A stretch of 64,000 nt of DNA. It comes from Flavobacteriaceae bacterium. Its GTDB lineage: Bacteria; Bacteroidota; Bacteroidia; Flavobacteriales; Flavobacteriaceae. Within the stretch, counting starts at the first letter, position 1. Every line of letters starts with the position of its first letter. The notes beneath the pieces are model-generated. The model worked only from the letters and a program-made list of their open reading frames with translations. It was not told where the DNA came from and did not search any database. The DNA lies in the NCBI GenBank assembly GCA_002723295.1, contig PBNP01000008.1, forward strand, positions 1 to 64,000, given 5' to 3'. A program made the position numbers and the translations under genes. Positions 1 through 7,950 of this stretch are shown here, one piece after another.

Positions 1-139
1 TTATTACTCTTAAATAGGCTAAACTAACATTTATAGAAGAGTGCCCCATAGCCTTTTGCAGCTTGGTAATACTGCCTGTTCTCTGACAATGAGGGTTTTG
101 TTTTTTTGAGACCATAAGTCCGAGATTAATTAGTTGCAT
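1..139 (-). pseudogene. Tyrosine recombinase (integrase) C-terminal remnant
   Basis: The minus-strand frame is open from a stop just right of base 139 to the left window edge. It encodes a stretch containing LQKAMGHSSINVSLAYLR. The GHSS block followed by Tyr nine residues after the His is the spacing of the last His/Trp and nucleophile Tyr boxes of tyrosine recombinases (XerD, phage integrases). The HxxR box and everything upstream are absent, because a plus-strand promoter and gene begin immediately to the right. I infer a 5'-truncated, decayed integrase, possibly an insertion scar. The fragment is short, so chance similarity remains possible, and the true C-terminus lies outside the window. 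Confidence 0.5.
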
Positions 140-163
140 CTAATTGAGAGACTCTTAACTTTG
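133..163 (+). promoter_or_regulatory. Bacteroidota-type promoter
   Basis: A GTTG at 133-136 is followed after 19 bases by TAACTTTG at 156-163. This matches the Bacteroidota consensus TTTG / TAnnTTTG, with a full match in the -7 box. Transcription would begin about 10 bases before the ATG at 179. Confidence 0.5.
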
Positions 164-178
164 TATTATTAATCAAAA

Positions 179-550
179 ATGAAAAAAATGAAAATTTTAA
201 AAACCCCCAAAATCTGGCTCATAATACTTGCTTTACTTCATACAGGCCCTGGTGTTATTCTTCCCTATATAGAAATGGGGGGAGGCACTGAACATCTTGC
301 AACTATACTTATTTTCTTATGCTTCACTGTATATATATTATATATTGCATTTATGACAAAAGGACAAAATCAAGCTAGATTATCTGTAATGCTTTGCTCA
401 CCTGTTCTTGTGTTTTTTATTATTGGAGCAGTGATGAAATTAGAGATGATGGGATTACCTGTAGCTCCATTTCCAGAAGCTATATTTCCTTTCACAGTAT
501 GGTCATTACCAATTCTAACCGGCATTTTAAATTGTAATTCTGAAGCATAA
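179..550 (+). CDS. Small multi-pass membrane protein, unknown function
   Basis: This 123-residue protein is mostly hydrophobic, with about four predicted membrane segments (roughly residues 12-30, 38-58, 68-86 and 98-118) and a basic N-terminus (KKMKILKTPK) that should stay in the cytoplasm. I recognise no family motif. A good promoter lies just upstream. The next gene starts 26 bases downstream on the same strand, so the two may be cotranscribed. The coding assignment is supported by the uninterrupted hydrophobic pattern and the promoter. The function is unknown. Confidence 0.7.
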   Translation: MKKMKILKTPKIWLIILALLHTGPGVILPYIEMGGGTEHLATILIFLCFTVYILYIAFMTKGQNQARLSVMLCSPVLVFFIIGAVMKLEMMGLPVAPFPEAIFPFTVWSLPILTGILNCNSEA

Positions 551-576
551 AACAGATTATTCTTTAAGGAATATTT

Positions 577-1077
577 ATGACTTATTCCTCAGAAGATATA
601 TTAACATATAGATCAATGGAATTAGAGTTTGATTTACTTATTAAGTGTTTGTATAAATTAGATGTCAAGTCAACTGCAAATTGGGGTAAAATGAACTCTA
701 ACCAAATGTTACGTCACTGTAATAATTTTATAGAAGTTTCATTAGGATTAAAAAAAATAGGGTTAAAAACTAAAATTTTTGGCAAAGTGGGTGGAAAATT
801 GTTTTTGAGATATTTAACATCAATTAATTTTGAAATTAGTCGTTATCCTAGAAACTCTCCTACACTCAAAGAGTTTAAGCCAAAAGAGATAATTATAGAC
901 TTTGAAGAAGAAACCATGAAATTGGTAAAAAACATTAAACAGATTAAAAAAATCAAAACGAAATTTACTTATCATCAAATTTATGGAAAGATTACAACAG
1001 ACCTTTTTAAAAAGCTGATGTATTTTCACACTTCTTATCACCTTAATCAATTTGGACTTTTAAATAATAAAAGTTAA
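577..1077 (+). CDS. DUF1569 / DinB-like protein
   Basis: This 166-residue protein carries the pattern WGKMNSNQMLRHC near residues 36-48, then NSPTLKEF, and ends with HTSYHLNQFGLL. That order of a W.KM..QMLRHC block and a C-terminal H.xYHxxQ block is characteristic of DUF1569 proteins, which belong to the DinB-like four-helix-bundle superfamily with possible metal-binding His residues. The biochemical role of the family is not established. It follows the small membrane protein on the same strand and converges on the phosphatase gene, overlapping its stop by 4 bases. Confidence 0.75.
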   Translation: MTYSSEDILTYRSMELEFDLLIKCLYKLDVKSTANWGKMNSNQMLRHCNNFIEVSLGLKKIGLKTKIFGKVGGKLFLRYLTSINFEISRYPRNSPTLKEFKPKEIIIDFEEETMKLVKNIKQIKKIKTKFTYHQIYGKITTDLFKKLMYFHTSYHLNQFGLLNNKS

Positions 1078-2723
1078 TCCTCTTTTAAATTGACAATAAA
1101 GGGCCATCCCTTAAATTGTTTTGCCCCCTTTTTAGTCACATCTGTAAATCTTGGCCAACATTCAAACTTCACACTGTTTTTCTCTTTATCAAAAAGAATT
1201 ATCCCATAACCAGATCCATTTGAAAATGAATCAGGGTTAGCATAAGCGTGCATTGTAATTTTATTATTAAAGCCATCCAAATATCTGCCTGTCCAAGGTA
1301 ATTTTTTATTTGATTTTTTCCCAGGTTTTTCGTTTTTAGGCCACCACCATCTACTATAATAATTATTTACCAATGCGGGAACAATAAATTGATATGGTCC
1401 GTCTTCAAAATCATCAATTCCGTGATGGACAATTGACGCTAAATGCTGATCACCTCCAATGTGAACAGCATTAGCTTTTTTGATAACCTTTAATGCCTTT
1501 TTCCTTCCTGATTGAGGCCAGCCGTTGGAATCTAAATCTGCATGTAATCTATTCTGTTTATTTCCGTGTAAGTGAGCCGCACCACAAAAACTTGTTGCTG
1601 ACAAAACTGCTTTTATATTATTTTTTTTAGATTTCTTTGACCAATGGCTTAAAAAATTTAATTGTCTATTACCCAACAAGGTTAATCCATCTAAGTCAAT
1701 ATCATCTGGATTGTAATCTGGATCTATAATATGATCAGGTCTAGGCCCTTGTTGAGGAATCTTTCCTTTGGGACCGGATTTAAATTTTCTATCTTCTATA
1801 ATTGCAAAGTCTATTTCGCCATAGTTTAAACTTGTATAATAGACACCTATTCCTTGTTCAACCGGTGTTGGATCATAGGGGTCAGGCAAATGAGATGTTT
1901 GACATCTTTCAACCATCTTAACATACTCAGGATGGTAAAAATATCCTCCATCGTTACCTTTTCCCTCCTTAGCCAAAGGGTCTGCTTTTTTTCCGTTTTC
2001 TCCCCATAAATTGCCCTGTCCTATATCATGATCATCAGGGATTGTTATGCAGGGTCTGGTTCTAAACAACTCTCGGAATTGTAATCCAAATTTTATCCAA
2101 GCGGCAGTATGCTCTTTATGATCATAAGACTGATCTCCTCCAAAGAATAATAAATCAGGATCATGATGATTTACATTTTTAATATAATTATCTCTTCCGC
2201 CCCTATCTTTATTACTATTGCAAGAAAAAGCAGCCAACTTTATTATTTTTTTATCTACGGGATTTTTCCTAATTAATCCATAAAACATGGCCTTGTTTTC
2301 ATGCACCAGCCTGTACTCTTGATTAATTTCACCATTCCAATTTTTAATTCTAAAAACTGTAGACCATCCTATCTCGTTAATATTTTTTTGAGCAATTTCT
2401 TGCCATTTTGCATTTCTTTTAATTTCTAACCTTAAAGTTCTACTTTCATTAGGATACAATGGAAATGTTTGAGCTGAAATTTTTAAAATATTATTGGACA
2501 ACGTATAGATTCCAAATGCAATTATTTCTTTTCTGTCAACTTTTAAATTTACTATTGGATTAGATGGTCTATTCCACCAATCATTTACGCACAAAGTATC
2601 TAAATTTTTAAAGGGCGCTTCTTTATAATTAACATTTGTTTTGTTAAAAGATAAATTAAAAGGCAACAGGGAGCCACCTGTCACTAAAGCTGCATCTTTT
2701 AAGAATTTTCTTCTTTTAGTCAT
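1074..2723 (-). CDS. PhoD-like Tat-exported metallophosphatase
   Basis: This 549-residue protein starts MTKRRKFLKDAALV, a twin-arginine export signal. Metallophosphoesterase motifs follow in order: GGDQSYDH near residue 195, DDHDIGQGN near 229 and GGDQHLASIVHHG near 421. These fit the PhoD-like / calcineurin superfamily. The enzyme should act in the periplasm or at the surface and could release phosphate from organic esters, which suits a marine bacterium, although the substrate cannot be read from sequence. A promoter lies directly upstream. It is divergent from the VanX-type dipeptidase. Confidence 0.85.
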   Translation of the reverse strand: MTKRRKFLKDAALVTGGSLLPFNLSFNKTNVNYKEAPFKNLDTLCVNDWWNRPSNPIVNLKVDRKEIIAFGIYTLSNNILKISAQTFPLYPNESRTLRLEIKRNAKWQEIAQKNINEIGWSTVFRIKNWNGEINQEYRLVHENKAMFYGLIRKNPVDKKIIKLAAFSCNSNKDRGGRDNYIKNVNHHDPDLLFFGGDQSYDHKEHTAAWIKFGLQFRELFRTRPCITIPDDHDIGQGNLWGENGKKADPLAKEGKGNDGGYFYHPEYVKMVERCQTSHLPDPYDPTPVEQGIGVYYTSLNYGEIDFAIIEDRKFKSGPKGKIPQQGPRPDHIIDPDYNPDDIDLDGLTLLGNRQLNFLSHWSKKSKKNNIKAVLSATSFCGAAHLHGNKQNRLHADLDSNGWPQSGRKKALKVIKKANAVHIGGDQHLASIVHHGIDDFEDGPYQFIVPALVNNYYSRWWWPKNEKPGKKSNKKLPWTGRYLDGFNNKITMHAYANPDSFSNGSGYGIILFDKEKNSVKFECWPRFTDVTKKGAKQFKGWPFIVNLKED

Positions 2724-2731
2724 TATACTTT

Positions 2732-2762
2732 CAAAGATAACGAATAGTCTTTTTTTAATAAA
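2732..2762 (-). promoter_or_regulatory. Promoter of the PhoD-like phosphatase gene
   Basis: On the minus strand, TATCTTTG (2739-2732) matches the TAnnTTTG -7 box exactly. TTTA (2762-2759), one base off TTTG, lies 19 bases upstream. The predicted start of transcription is only a few bases before the ATG at 2723. Confidence 0.45.
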
Positions 2763-2773
2763 TTTATATTAAT

Positions 2774-3448
2774 ATGAGAACCCCACTGCTTTTCTTGCTA
2801 TTTGTTTGCGGATACCTTAAGTCTCAAAAAATACCACCTGGATTTATAGAATTAAAGAAAGCAGTTCCTGATTTGGTTATTGACTTAAGATATGCAACTT
2901 CAGAAAATTTTATTGGAACACCTGTTGATGGATATGGCTCTAAAAAAGCAGTAGGAACAATTGAAATGGCAGAAAGTATAAGAAAATCTCAAAACGTTTT
3001 AAAATCTTATGGCTTAGGCATTAAAGTTTATGACGCTTATCGCCCTCAAAAAGCTGTAAATCATTTTATTCGTTGGTCTAAAGTTCAAGATGATACAATT
3101 AATAAAATGACCTATTATCCTGAATTAAAGAAAAGTTTACTTTTTGAATTAGGATTTATCTCTGCAAAAAGTGGCCATAGCCGAGGAAGCACAATTGATC
3201 TAACGCTTATTTATCTTGAGGGAGAAAATAAAGGAAAAGAAGTCGATATGGGTGGGTCATGGGATTTTTTTGGAGATGCCTCTCACTATAATTTTTTAGA
3301 ACTATCAGAAGACCAAAAATATTATAGAAAACTTTTGAGAAAGACTTTATTATCCTTTGGGTTTATTCCTTATGAAAAAGAATGGTGGCATTTTACTCTA
3401 AAAAAAGAGCCCTTTCCAAACACATATTTTGACTTTATTGTACCATGA
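2774..3448 (+). CDS. D-alanyl-D-alanine dipeptidase (VanX/DdpX family, M15D)
   Basis: This 224-residue protein has a hydrophobic N-terminal signal (MRTPLLFLLFVCGYLKSQ) and then DLRYATSENF, YDAYRPQKAV near residue 86, SGHSRGSTIDL near 133 and EWWHF near 204. The His and Asp of the SGHSRGSTIDL block and the Glu and His of EWWH are the zinc ligands and catalytic base of M15D dipeptidases such as VanX. It should hydrolyse D-Ala-D-Ala in the periplasm, probably to salvage amino acids from peptidoglycan turnover; no vancomycin-resistance genes are nearby. It is followed by a terminator hairpin. Confidence 0.92.
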   Translation: MRTPLLFLLFVCGYLKSQKIPPGFIELKKAVPDLVIDLRYATSENFIGTPVDGYGSKKAVGTIEMAESIRKSQNVLKSYGLGIKVYDAYRPQKAVNHFIRWSKVQDDTINKMTYYPELKKSLLFELGFISAKSGHSRGSTIDLTLIYLEGENKGKEVDMGGSWDFFGDASHYNFLELSEDQKYYRKLLRKTLLSFGFIPYEKEWWHFTLKKEPFPNTYFDFIVP

Positions 3449-3459
3449 ACCTTTTAAAA

Positions 3460-3488
3460 AACCCTCTAAGGCATTTCCAAAGAGGGTT
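3460..3488. terminator. Terminator hairpin between convergent genes
   Basis: AACCCTCT (3460-3467) pairs with AGAGGGTT (3481-3488) across a 13-base loop. It is preceded by an A-run. It sits between the convergent dipeptidase and SnoaL-like genes and could serve both directions. Confidence 0.6.
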
Positions 3489-3513
3489 AAAGAGCTATAA
3501 AAACAATTGCTGT

Positions 3514-4056
3514 TTACTCCAATGCCTTTAAGGGGTCTTCATTTTCATAAAGATTAATAAGAAGACTTCTGTCATAATATGCAGCTAAAACTCTAATTTT
3601 ATTCTCTTCATTAAAAGCAATAGCTGTATGGAAATTCATTGTTACTTCTTTACCATTTAATGCCTTGTAATAAAAAGGGGACCATCTAAGCAACCAATTA
3701 CCATTTTCCTCACTGGTTGTTCCCATTATTATAGGGGGGAAGTCATCACCAGCAGCATTTTTTGGTGTATCCATAGTCATTATTTCAAAGCGACTAAAGA
3801 CATCTTCAAATACAGCTTTAGCTTGTTCTTTTCCTTGAATTACTTGATTGTTTGGAAGCCACCAAGTTAAATCATCAGTAAATAAATCAAGCATAGCGTC
3901 TACATCTTTATTTGCAAAGGCTAATTTCATTAATTGTGCTTGAGCTTCCATCTCAGTATGATCAATTATTCCTTCACTTTTAGGTTCAGGACAATCACAG
4001 TTCTCACAGGATAAAAGAAGAACAGGAAATATTAGCGTAAGTATAAATTTTTTCAT
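3514..4056 (-). CDS. SnoaL/NTF2-like lipoprotein
   Basis: I start the gene at 4056 because MKKFILTLIFPVLLLSCENC there is a textbook lipoprotein signal with lipobox LLSC. An ATG 42 bases further upstream would bury that signal. The mature part has ANKDVDAMLDLFTDDLTWWLP and a QGKEQAKAVF helix, a pattern typical of SnoaL-like / DUF4440 proteins of the NTF2-like cone fold. These proteins bind small ligands or act as isomerase-like enzymes, so no specific function can be given. It should be anchored in the periplasm or outer membrane. Confidence 0.75.
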   Translation of the reverse strand: MKKFILTLIFPVLLLSCENCDCPEPKSEGIIDHTEMEAQAQLMKLAFANKDVDAMLDLFTDDLTWWLPNNQVIQGKEQAKAVFEDVFSRFEIMTMDTPKNAAGDDFPPIIMGTTSEENGNWLLRWSPFYYKALNGKEVTMNFHTAIAFNEENKIRVLAAYYDRSLLINLYENEDPLKALE

Positions 4057-4123
4057 AATTGTATAATTTGTTTTTATAAAAGTATTAATGTTATTCAAAT
4101 CTTATATAATTTATTTAGAAAAA

Positions 4124-5329
4124 TTATTTTATACGATAAATTTTTCCATCACAGGATCCAAGAAAAATTTTATTTTGCCAATTTGCTATAGAGCAAAATT
4201 TATTTTTTCCTAAATCATATATTTTATTTATTGAATCAGGTCTTTGCTGGGTGAACTGATATATTTCAAAACTTTCATTTTTATTTCCATCACCAGTTAA
4301 AAGCAACCATTTTCCTTGAGTTGATTTATTTACATAAACTACTCGCAAGTTATCCCATGATGTTAATTCTAATAATTTATTAGAAGAAACAAAAAATGTT
4401 TTTGAAATTCCACCCCCAACATTTCCAATAATTAATCCTTGGTTGGATGAAAGTTGATAAGTTTTCCACACCAATAAGTCACTAAGTTTAGAATGGATTT
4501 TTGCTATTTTCATCTATTTATTAATTACAAGGTTTATTGGAGAGCGATTTAATCCATAGGGTTTTGGATCAAGATATCCAAAAACATAAAGCGCATTATC
4601 GGTTGATAAAAGAGCTCTAAATCTCGTATCACCAAAATTTTTTCTATCAAAAGTTTTTCTATAAAATGTTTTAAAATTTTTTCCACTGTCATCACTTTCC
4701 CATATATATCTGTAAACAAAACCGTTTTCCCATTCTTCTCTATTATCAGCACCTGAACCAACCGCAAAAAACTTTTTATTGAAAAATGCAATATCATGAA
4801 CATGTTCCCCGCCATTAATATTTCTATATTTTTTGAAAACATAATCTTCATTTAATTTTTCAAGTTTGAAAACATTTCCTTGAATTAACTTTTTTTCGCT
4901 TGGCAGAGATTGGGAATAAAGCTCATCTTGATTTGTTGAATCATATCCGGCTTGCCATAAAGTTCCATTTATCAACTTAAAAGGTATAACCCTTTCTTCT
5001 CCAGAGTCATATTCTGATCTTTGAGGAGTTTTGTGATTTTCATTTAGAACCTTTGTTTTTGAATAATTTGTGTTGTTAATAGATTCAAATTTTCTAAACT
5101 CAATAGGTGCAAGTGTCCCCATATTTACTCTAGTATCACCATATCCAAACCAAAGCATATTATCAAAAACTTCAAGTGTGCTAATACTTTTATCAAAAGT
5201 TTCACCAAAATTATCCTTTCCCAATTTTAGATAATCCTCTATTGGCTTCGCCCAAAGTGAAACTTTTTCTTCTACAACTGAACTACAGCTTACTAAGGAA
5301 AGAATGAATAAAAAGAAAAGAGTGCGCAT
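4124..5329 (-). pseudogene. Beta-propeller-like lipoprotein split by an in-frame TAG
   Basis: One reading frame encodes about 401 codons with a single TAG at 4516-4514. The first part (271 residues) starts with a lipoprotein signal (MRTLFFLFILSLVSCSS, lipobox LVSC) and has propeller-like repeats such as YIWESDDSGKNFKTFY, LSTDNALYVFGY and FFNKKFFAVGSG. The second part (129 residues) begins with ATG immediately after the TAG and continues the same pattern (IANWQNKIFLGSCDGKIYRIK). The halves look like one protein interrupted by a nonsense change, resembling exo-sialidase/BNR-type propellers. Stop-start reinitiation at TAGATG could still produce both parts. Confidence 0.65.
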
Positions 5330-5366
5330 AAAAGTTTATTATTCAAGTTAAAAAATTTTGTTTTAA

Positions 5367-5873
5367 ATGAATTTTACTTATTTTCTAATAATTTTAGTAA
5401 AATTATTAGAATTGAAAAACATAAAACGACGTGAATTTTTAAGCAATGTTTGTCCAACAGTTGCATTTGCGATAGCTGGAATTAGTATTATTGAGGCGTG
5501 TTCGAAAGACGAAAATGTTGATGTAAGTGAACAAATACAAGGGGGATTTACCGTAGAAGGGAACATTGTTAGGATTGATTTGGAGGACTCTTCATTTTCT
5601 TTATTGTCATCACAAGGATGGATGAATTTCACTTCTCAACAAATACTTCTCCTTAAGTTAGGGCCAAATAGTTACAGAGCATTTACCAATGAGTGTCCAC
5701 ATCGTGGTAATAGAAATAGTTGGACATATAATTCTGCAGAATCAAAATTTACATGTTCAAGTCACAATAACTCCTATCCTTCTGATTGTTTATCTGATGG
5801 AACAGCTGGAGGAGTTTTGAAATGTTATAGTACAACTTTAGAGGGAAATATTTTAACTGTGACTAAATCATAA
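5367..5873 (+). CDS. Rieske [2Fe-2S] lipoprotein with Tat-like signal
   Basis: This 168-residue protein has cluster motifs NECPHRGN (Cys-x-His) near residue 112 and CSSHNNSY (Cys-x-x-His) near 134, the two ligand pairs of a Rieske centre. The N-terminus has KRREFL followed by a hydrophobic stretch and a lipobox-like IIEAC, suggesting Tat export and lipidation. The ATG at 5367 adds about 15 residues before KRREFL, and a TTG at 5412 would give a more usual Tat signal, so the start is uncertain. It is the first of three consecutive genes (with the b561-like and YceI genes) that may form an envelope redox group. Confidence 0.82.
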   Translation: MNFTYFLIILVKLLELKNIKRREFLSNVCPTVAFAIAGISIIEACSKDENVDVSEQIQGGFTVEGNIVRIDLEDSSFSLLSSQGWMNFTSQQILLLKLGPNSYRAFTNECPHRGNRNSWTYNSAESKFTCSSHNNSYPSDCLSDGTAGGVLKCYSTTLEGNILTVTKS

Positions 5874-5913
5874 TTTTAATTATTGTTCATCACTAGTTAT
5901 ACTCAAAAAACCC

Positions 5914-6516
5914 ATGAATAAAATCCTTATAATTTTATTTTTTTTTAGTGCTTTCAAAATTAGCGCACAATCTGAGGAAGAATTATTTAGTTTAATTGAA
6001 GGAGAAACTTCAGTTGAACCCTCTTTGCTGCCTAAAAGGATGATCTTTACACAAAGGTTTTTTTGGGGAGAGAGAGGTGTTTTGCGCTCTACTGGGTTGG
6101 CACCATTAAACAAACAAAAAAGAGAGAAAGAGCTTAAATTAAGACGAGTTATGTTAACGACTCACCAAACTTTAGGATATGCAACTCTTTTAGCAATGAT
6201 AGCTCAGGGGATAATTGGAGGTAAACTTTATAATGGTCAAAGCGATCTTTATGAAACTCATAAAGCAATGGGAAAAATTGTTAATATTGGATATTTTACA
6301 GGCGCAGGCCTATCTTTGTTGTCTCCACCTCCATTAATAAACAAAAAAGTTAAGGGTTTAAATTCAATTAAGGCGCATAAATTTTTAGCTACAATTCATT
6401 TTTCTGCCATGTTATCAACAAATTATTTTTCTGATAAAGACAGAGGGGCACATAAAGCATCGGCATATACTGCTTTTGCTAGCTTTGCTACTGCTGTTTT
6501 AGTTTTTAAATTTTAA
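5914..6516 (+). CDS. Cytochrome b561-like four-helix membrane protein (putative)
   Basis: This 200-residue protein has a cleavable signal-like N-terminus (KILIILFFFSAFKISAQ) and a C-terminal half with four hydrophobic segments. Each segment carries or adjoins a His: THQTLGY, THKAMGK, AHKFLATIHF and AHKASAY. Paired His on a four-helix core is the pattern of b561-type cytochromes, so I infer haem-mediated electron transfer. The family call is based on topology, not a diagnostic motif. It lies between the Rieske and YceI genes, and its stop is one base from the next start, indicating an operon. Confidence 0.55.
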   Translation: MNKILIILFFFSAFKISAQSEEELFSLIEGETSVEPSLLPKRMIFTQRFFWGERGVLRSTGLAPLNKQKREKELKLRRVMLTTHQTLGYATLLAMIAQGIIGGKLYNGQSDLYETHKAMGKIVNIGYFTGAGLSLLSPPPLINKKVKGLNSIKAHKFLATIHFSAMLSTNYFSDKDRGAHKASAYTAFASFATAVLVFKF

Positions 6517-6517
6517 T

Positions 6518-7048
6518 ATGAGAACTCTTGCTTGTTTTTTTATTTCTTTTGTAATCTTTTCTCAAGAAAATCAAACTTGGACTATTGATAATTCAAGCTC
6601 ATCTATTTCATATAAGGGGAAACATTTATTGCATGAATGGATAGGTATAAATAATAATATAAAAGGATTAATAGTTTTTGAAGAAAACATTCCTAAAAAA
6701 TTAGCTGTTTTATCAAGCATTATTGAATTTGATAGTCAAAATTCTTCTCGCGATGCGCATGCCCTTGAAGTTTTAGATGGCTTAAATTATCCTCATGTAA
6801 AGTTTTATTCAGAAGCTCTAAATGTTAAGGACGATAGAATGAATATTGATGGCAAACTTACTTTTCATGGTATTTCAAAGCAATTAAATTTAAATGGAGT
6901 CTGGAAAAAAGAAGTAGACCAGATAATTTTATATGGAAGTTTTCAAATTAAACTCACAGATTTTAAAATAAAGCCACCTGTTTTTATGCTTGTCAATATG
7001 GATGAGCATGTAAACATAAAATATCAAATTATTTTTATTGCACAATAA
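6518..7048 (+). CDS. YceI family periplasmic protein
   Basis: This 176-residue protein has a short signal (MRTLACFFISFVIFSQ) followed by WTIDNSSSSISYKGKH, HALEVLDGLNYPHVKF and KLTFHGISKQLNLNG. These are hallmarks of the YceI lipocalin-like barrel, whose founding member binds polyisoprenoids in the periplasm. The ATG follows the previous stop by one base, so it is almost certainly cotranscribed with the b561-like gene, a pairing seen elsewhere with YceI. Its closeness to the proteorhodopsin and blh genes is suggestive for an isoprenoid-binding protein, but a link is only inferred. Confidence 0.88.
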   Translation: MRTLACFFISFVIFSQENQTWTIDNSSSSISYKGKHLLHEWIGINNNIKGLIVFEENIPKKLAVLSSIIEFDSQNSSRDAHALEVLDGLNYPHVKFYSEALNVKDDRMNIDGKLTFHGISKQLNLNGVWKKEVDQIILYGSFQIKLTDFKIKPPVFMLVNMDEHVNIKYQIIFIAQ

Positions 7049-7108
7049 ATAAAGGGGGCATATTTCTTAAATGAAGATAATCATAATGATTTATTATATG
7101 TTTAAAAT

Positions 7109-7141
7109 AAAAAAACCCTTGCTCTAGACAAGGGTTTTTTT
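7109..7141. terminator. Bidirectional intrinsic terminator
   Basis: AAAAAACCCTTG and CAAGGGTTTTTT form a 12-bp perfect stem around a CTCTAGA loop, with A and T runs on either side. It separates the convergent yceI-like and proteorhodopsin genes and should terminate both. Confidence 0.85.
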
Positions 7142-7161
7142 ATTCATAATATTAGTTTCTA

Positions 7162-7875
7162 TTATTTTGAATCGCAAGCTAATTGATAAACAACTAAACC
7201 AAATCCAATTTTGTTAATTGCATCACCAACGTTATAGATAACATCCATATCCAAACCACCAAAAATTCCACTATACCATCCTTCAGTACCAGCCATATAT
7301 CCAATAGGATAAATAGCCCAACCAACAAGAACAAACCAACAAAGGGCTTTGTGAGCTTTATGAACAGCGCCTCCAGCAGAAGCTGCTAGCTTAGAAGCTC
7401 CTCCTAGCCAGATTTCATATACTACCCAAAAATAAGCTAGTCCAGCAAGAAGACCCCATAATTGAGCGTTTGCAGGATCAATAGATTCACCAACATAACC
7501 AGCCACCAACATAACAGTTGATAACCAAATCATTTTCCACATTAAAGATTTCTGAGCCCCTGCAGCTTTAAGAATTAAATAAAACTCAACACACATTAAT
7601 GGTACAGTTAGTATCCAATCTACATATCTAAAGAATGTAGGAGAGGTTCCAGTTTCTATATAATATTCTCTCATGTACCAATAGTGCACTGCTGCAATAA
7701 AAGTGATTAGTCCAGAAACTAAAATGGAAGTCCTCCATTTTTTGTCATGCCCGTTCATTTCCAAAAAGAAAAATACTGAAGCGGCCATCATAGCCATACA
7801 GCCTATAAAGAAGGTAAATGTAACAACATTACCGCTTCCTACGGAGCCGTCTATTAATAAATTTAAAATGTTCAT
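7162..7875 (-). CDS. Proteorhodopsin, green-tuned proton pump
   Basis: This 237-residue seven-helix protein has the retinal Schiff-base Lys at K222 (INKIGFGLVVY). The helix C block RYVDWILTVPLMCVEFYLIL gives the DTE set of a proton pump: acceptor D86, T90 and donor E97. The proton-acceptor partner H64 lies in AAVHYWYMRE. The spectral-tuning position (105 in the reference numbering) is M94, which predicts green absorption, as is usual for flavobacterial proteorhodopsins. Light-driven proton export would supplement the proton-motive force. A promoter lies upstream, and the gene is divergent from blh, which supplies retinal. Confidence 0.98.
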   Translation of the reverse strand: MNILNLLIDGSVGSGNVVTFTFFIGCMAMMAASVFFFLEMNGHDKKWRTSILVSGLITFIAAVHYWYMREYYIETGTSPTFFRYVDWILTVPLMCVEFYLILKAAGAQKSLMWKMIWLSTVMLVAGYVGESIDPANAQLWGLLAGLAYFWVVYEIWLGGASKLAASAGGAVHKAHKALCWFVLVGWAIYPIGYMAGTEGWYSGIFGGLDMDVIYNVGDAINKIGFGLVVYQLACDSK

Positions 7876-7902
7876 ATAATTTTTTTTTATTGTTTGGTAT
7901 AC

Positions 7903-7932
7903 TAAATTTATGAAAATATTCTTAAATACAAA
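7903..7932 (-). promoter_or_regulatory. Proteorhodopsin promoter
   Basis: On the minus strand, TTTG (7932-7929), an 18-base spacer and TAAATTTA (7910-7903) match the Bacteroidota promoter consensus apart from the last base of the -7 box. Transcription would start about 20 bases before the ATG at 7875. Confidence 0.55.
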
Positions 7933-7950
7933 TAATCATCATCAATTAAT

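Noticed and set aside
4549-4851. Alternative-frame open reading frame inside the propeller lipoprotein
   Set aside because: It lies wholly within the propeller gene and lacks any domain or signal, so it is a shadow of that gene.
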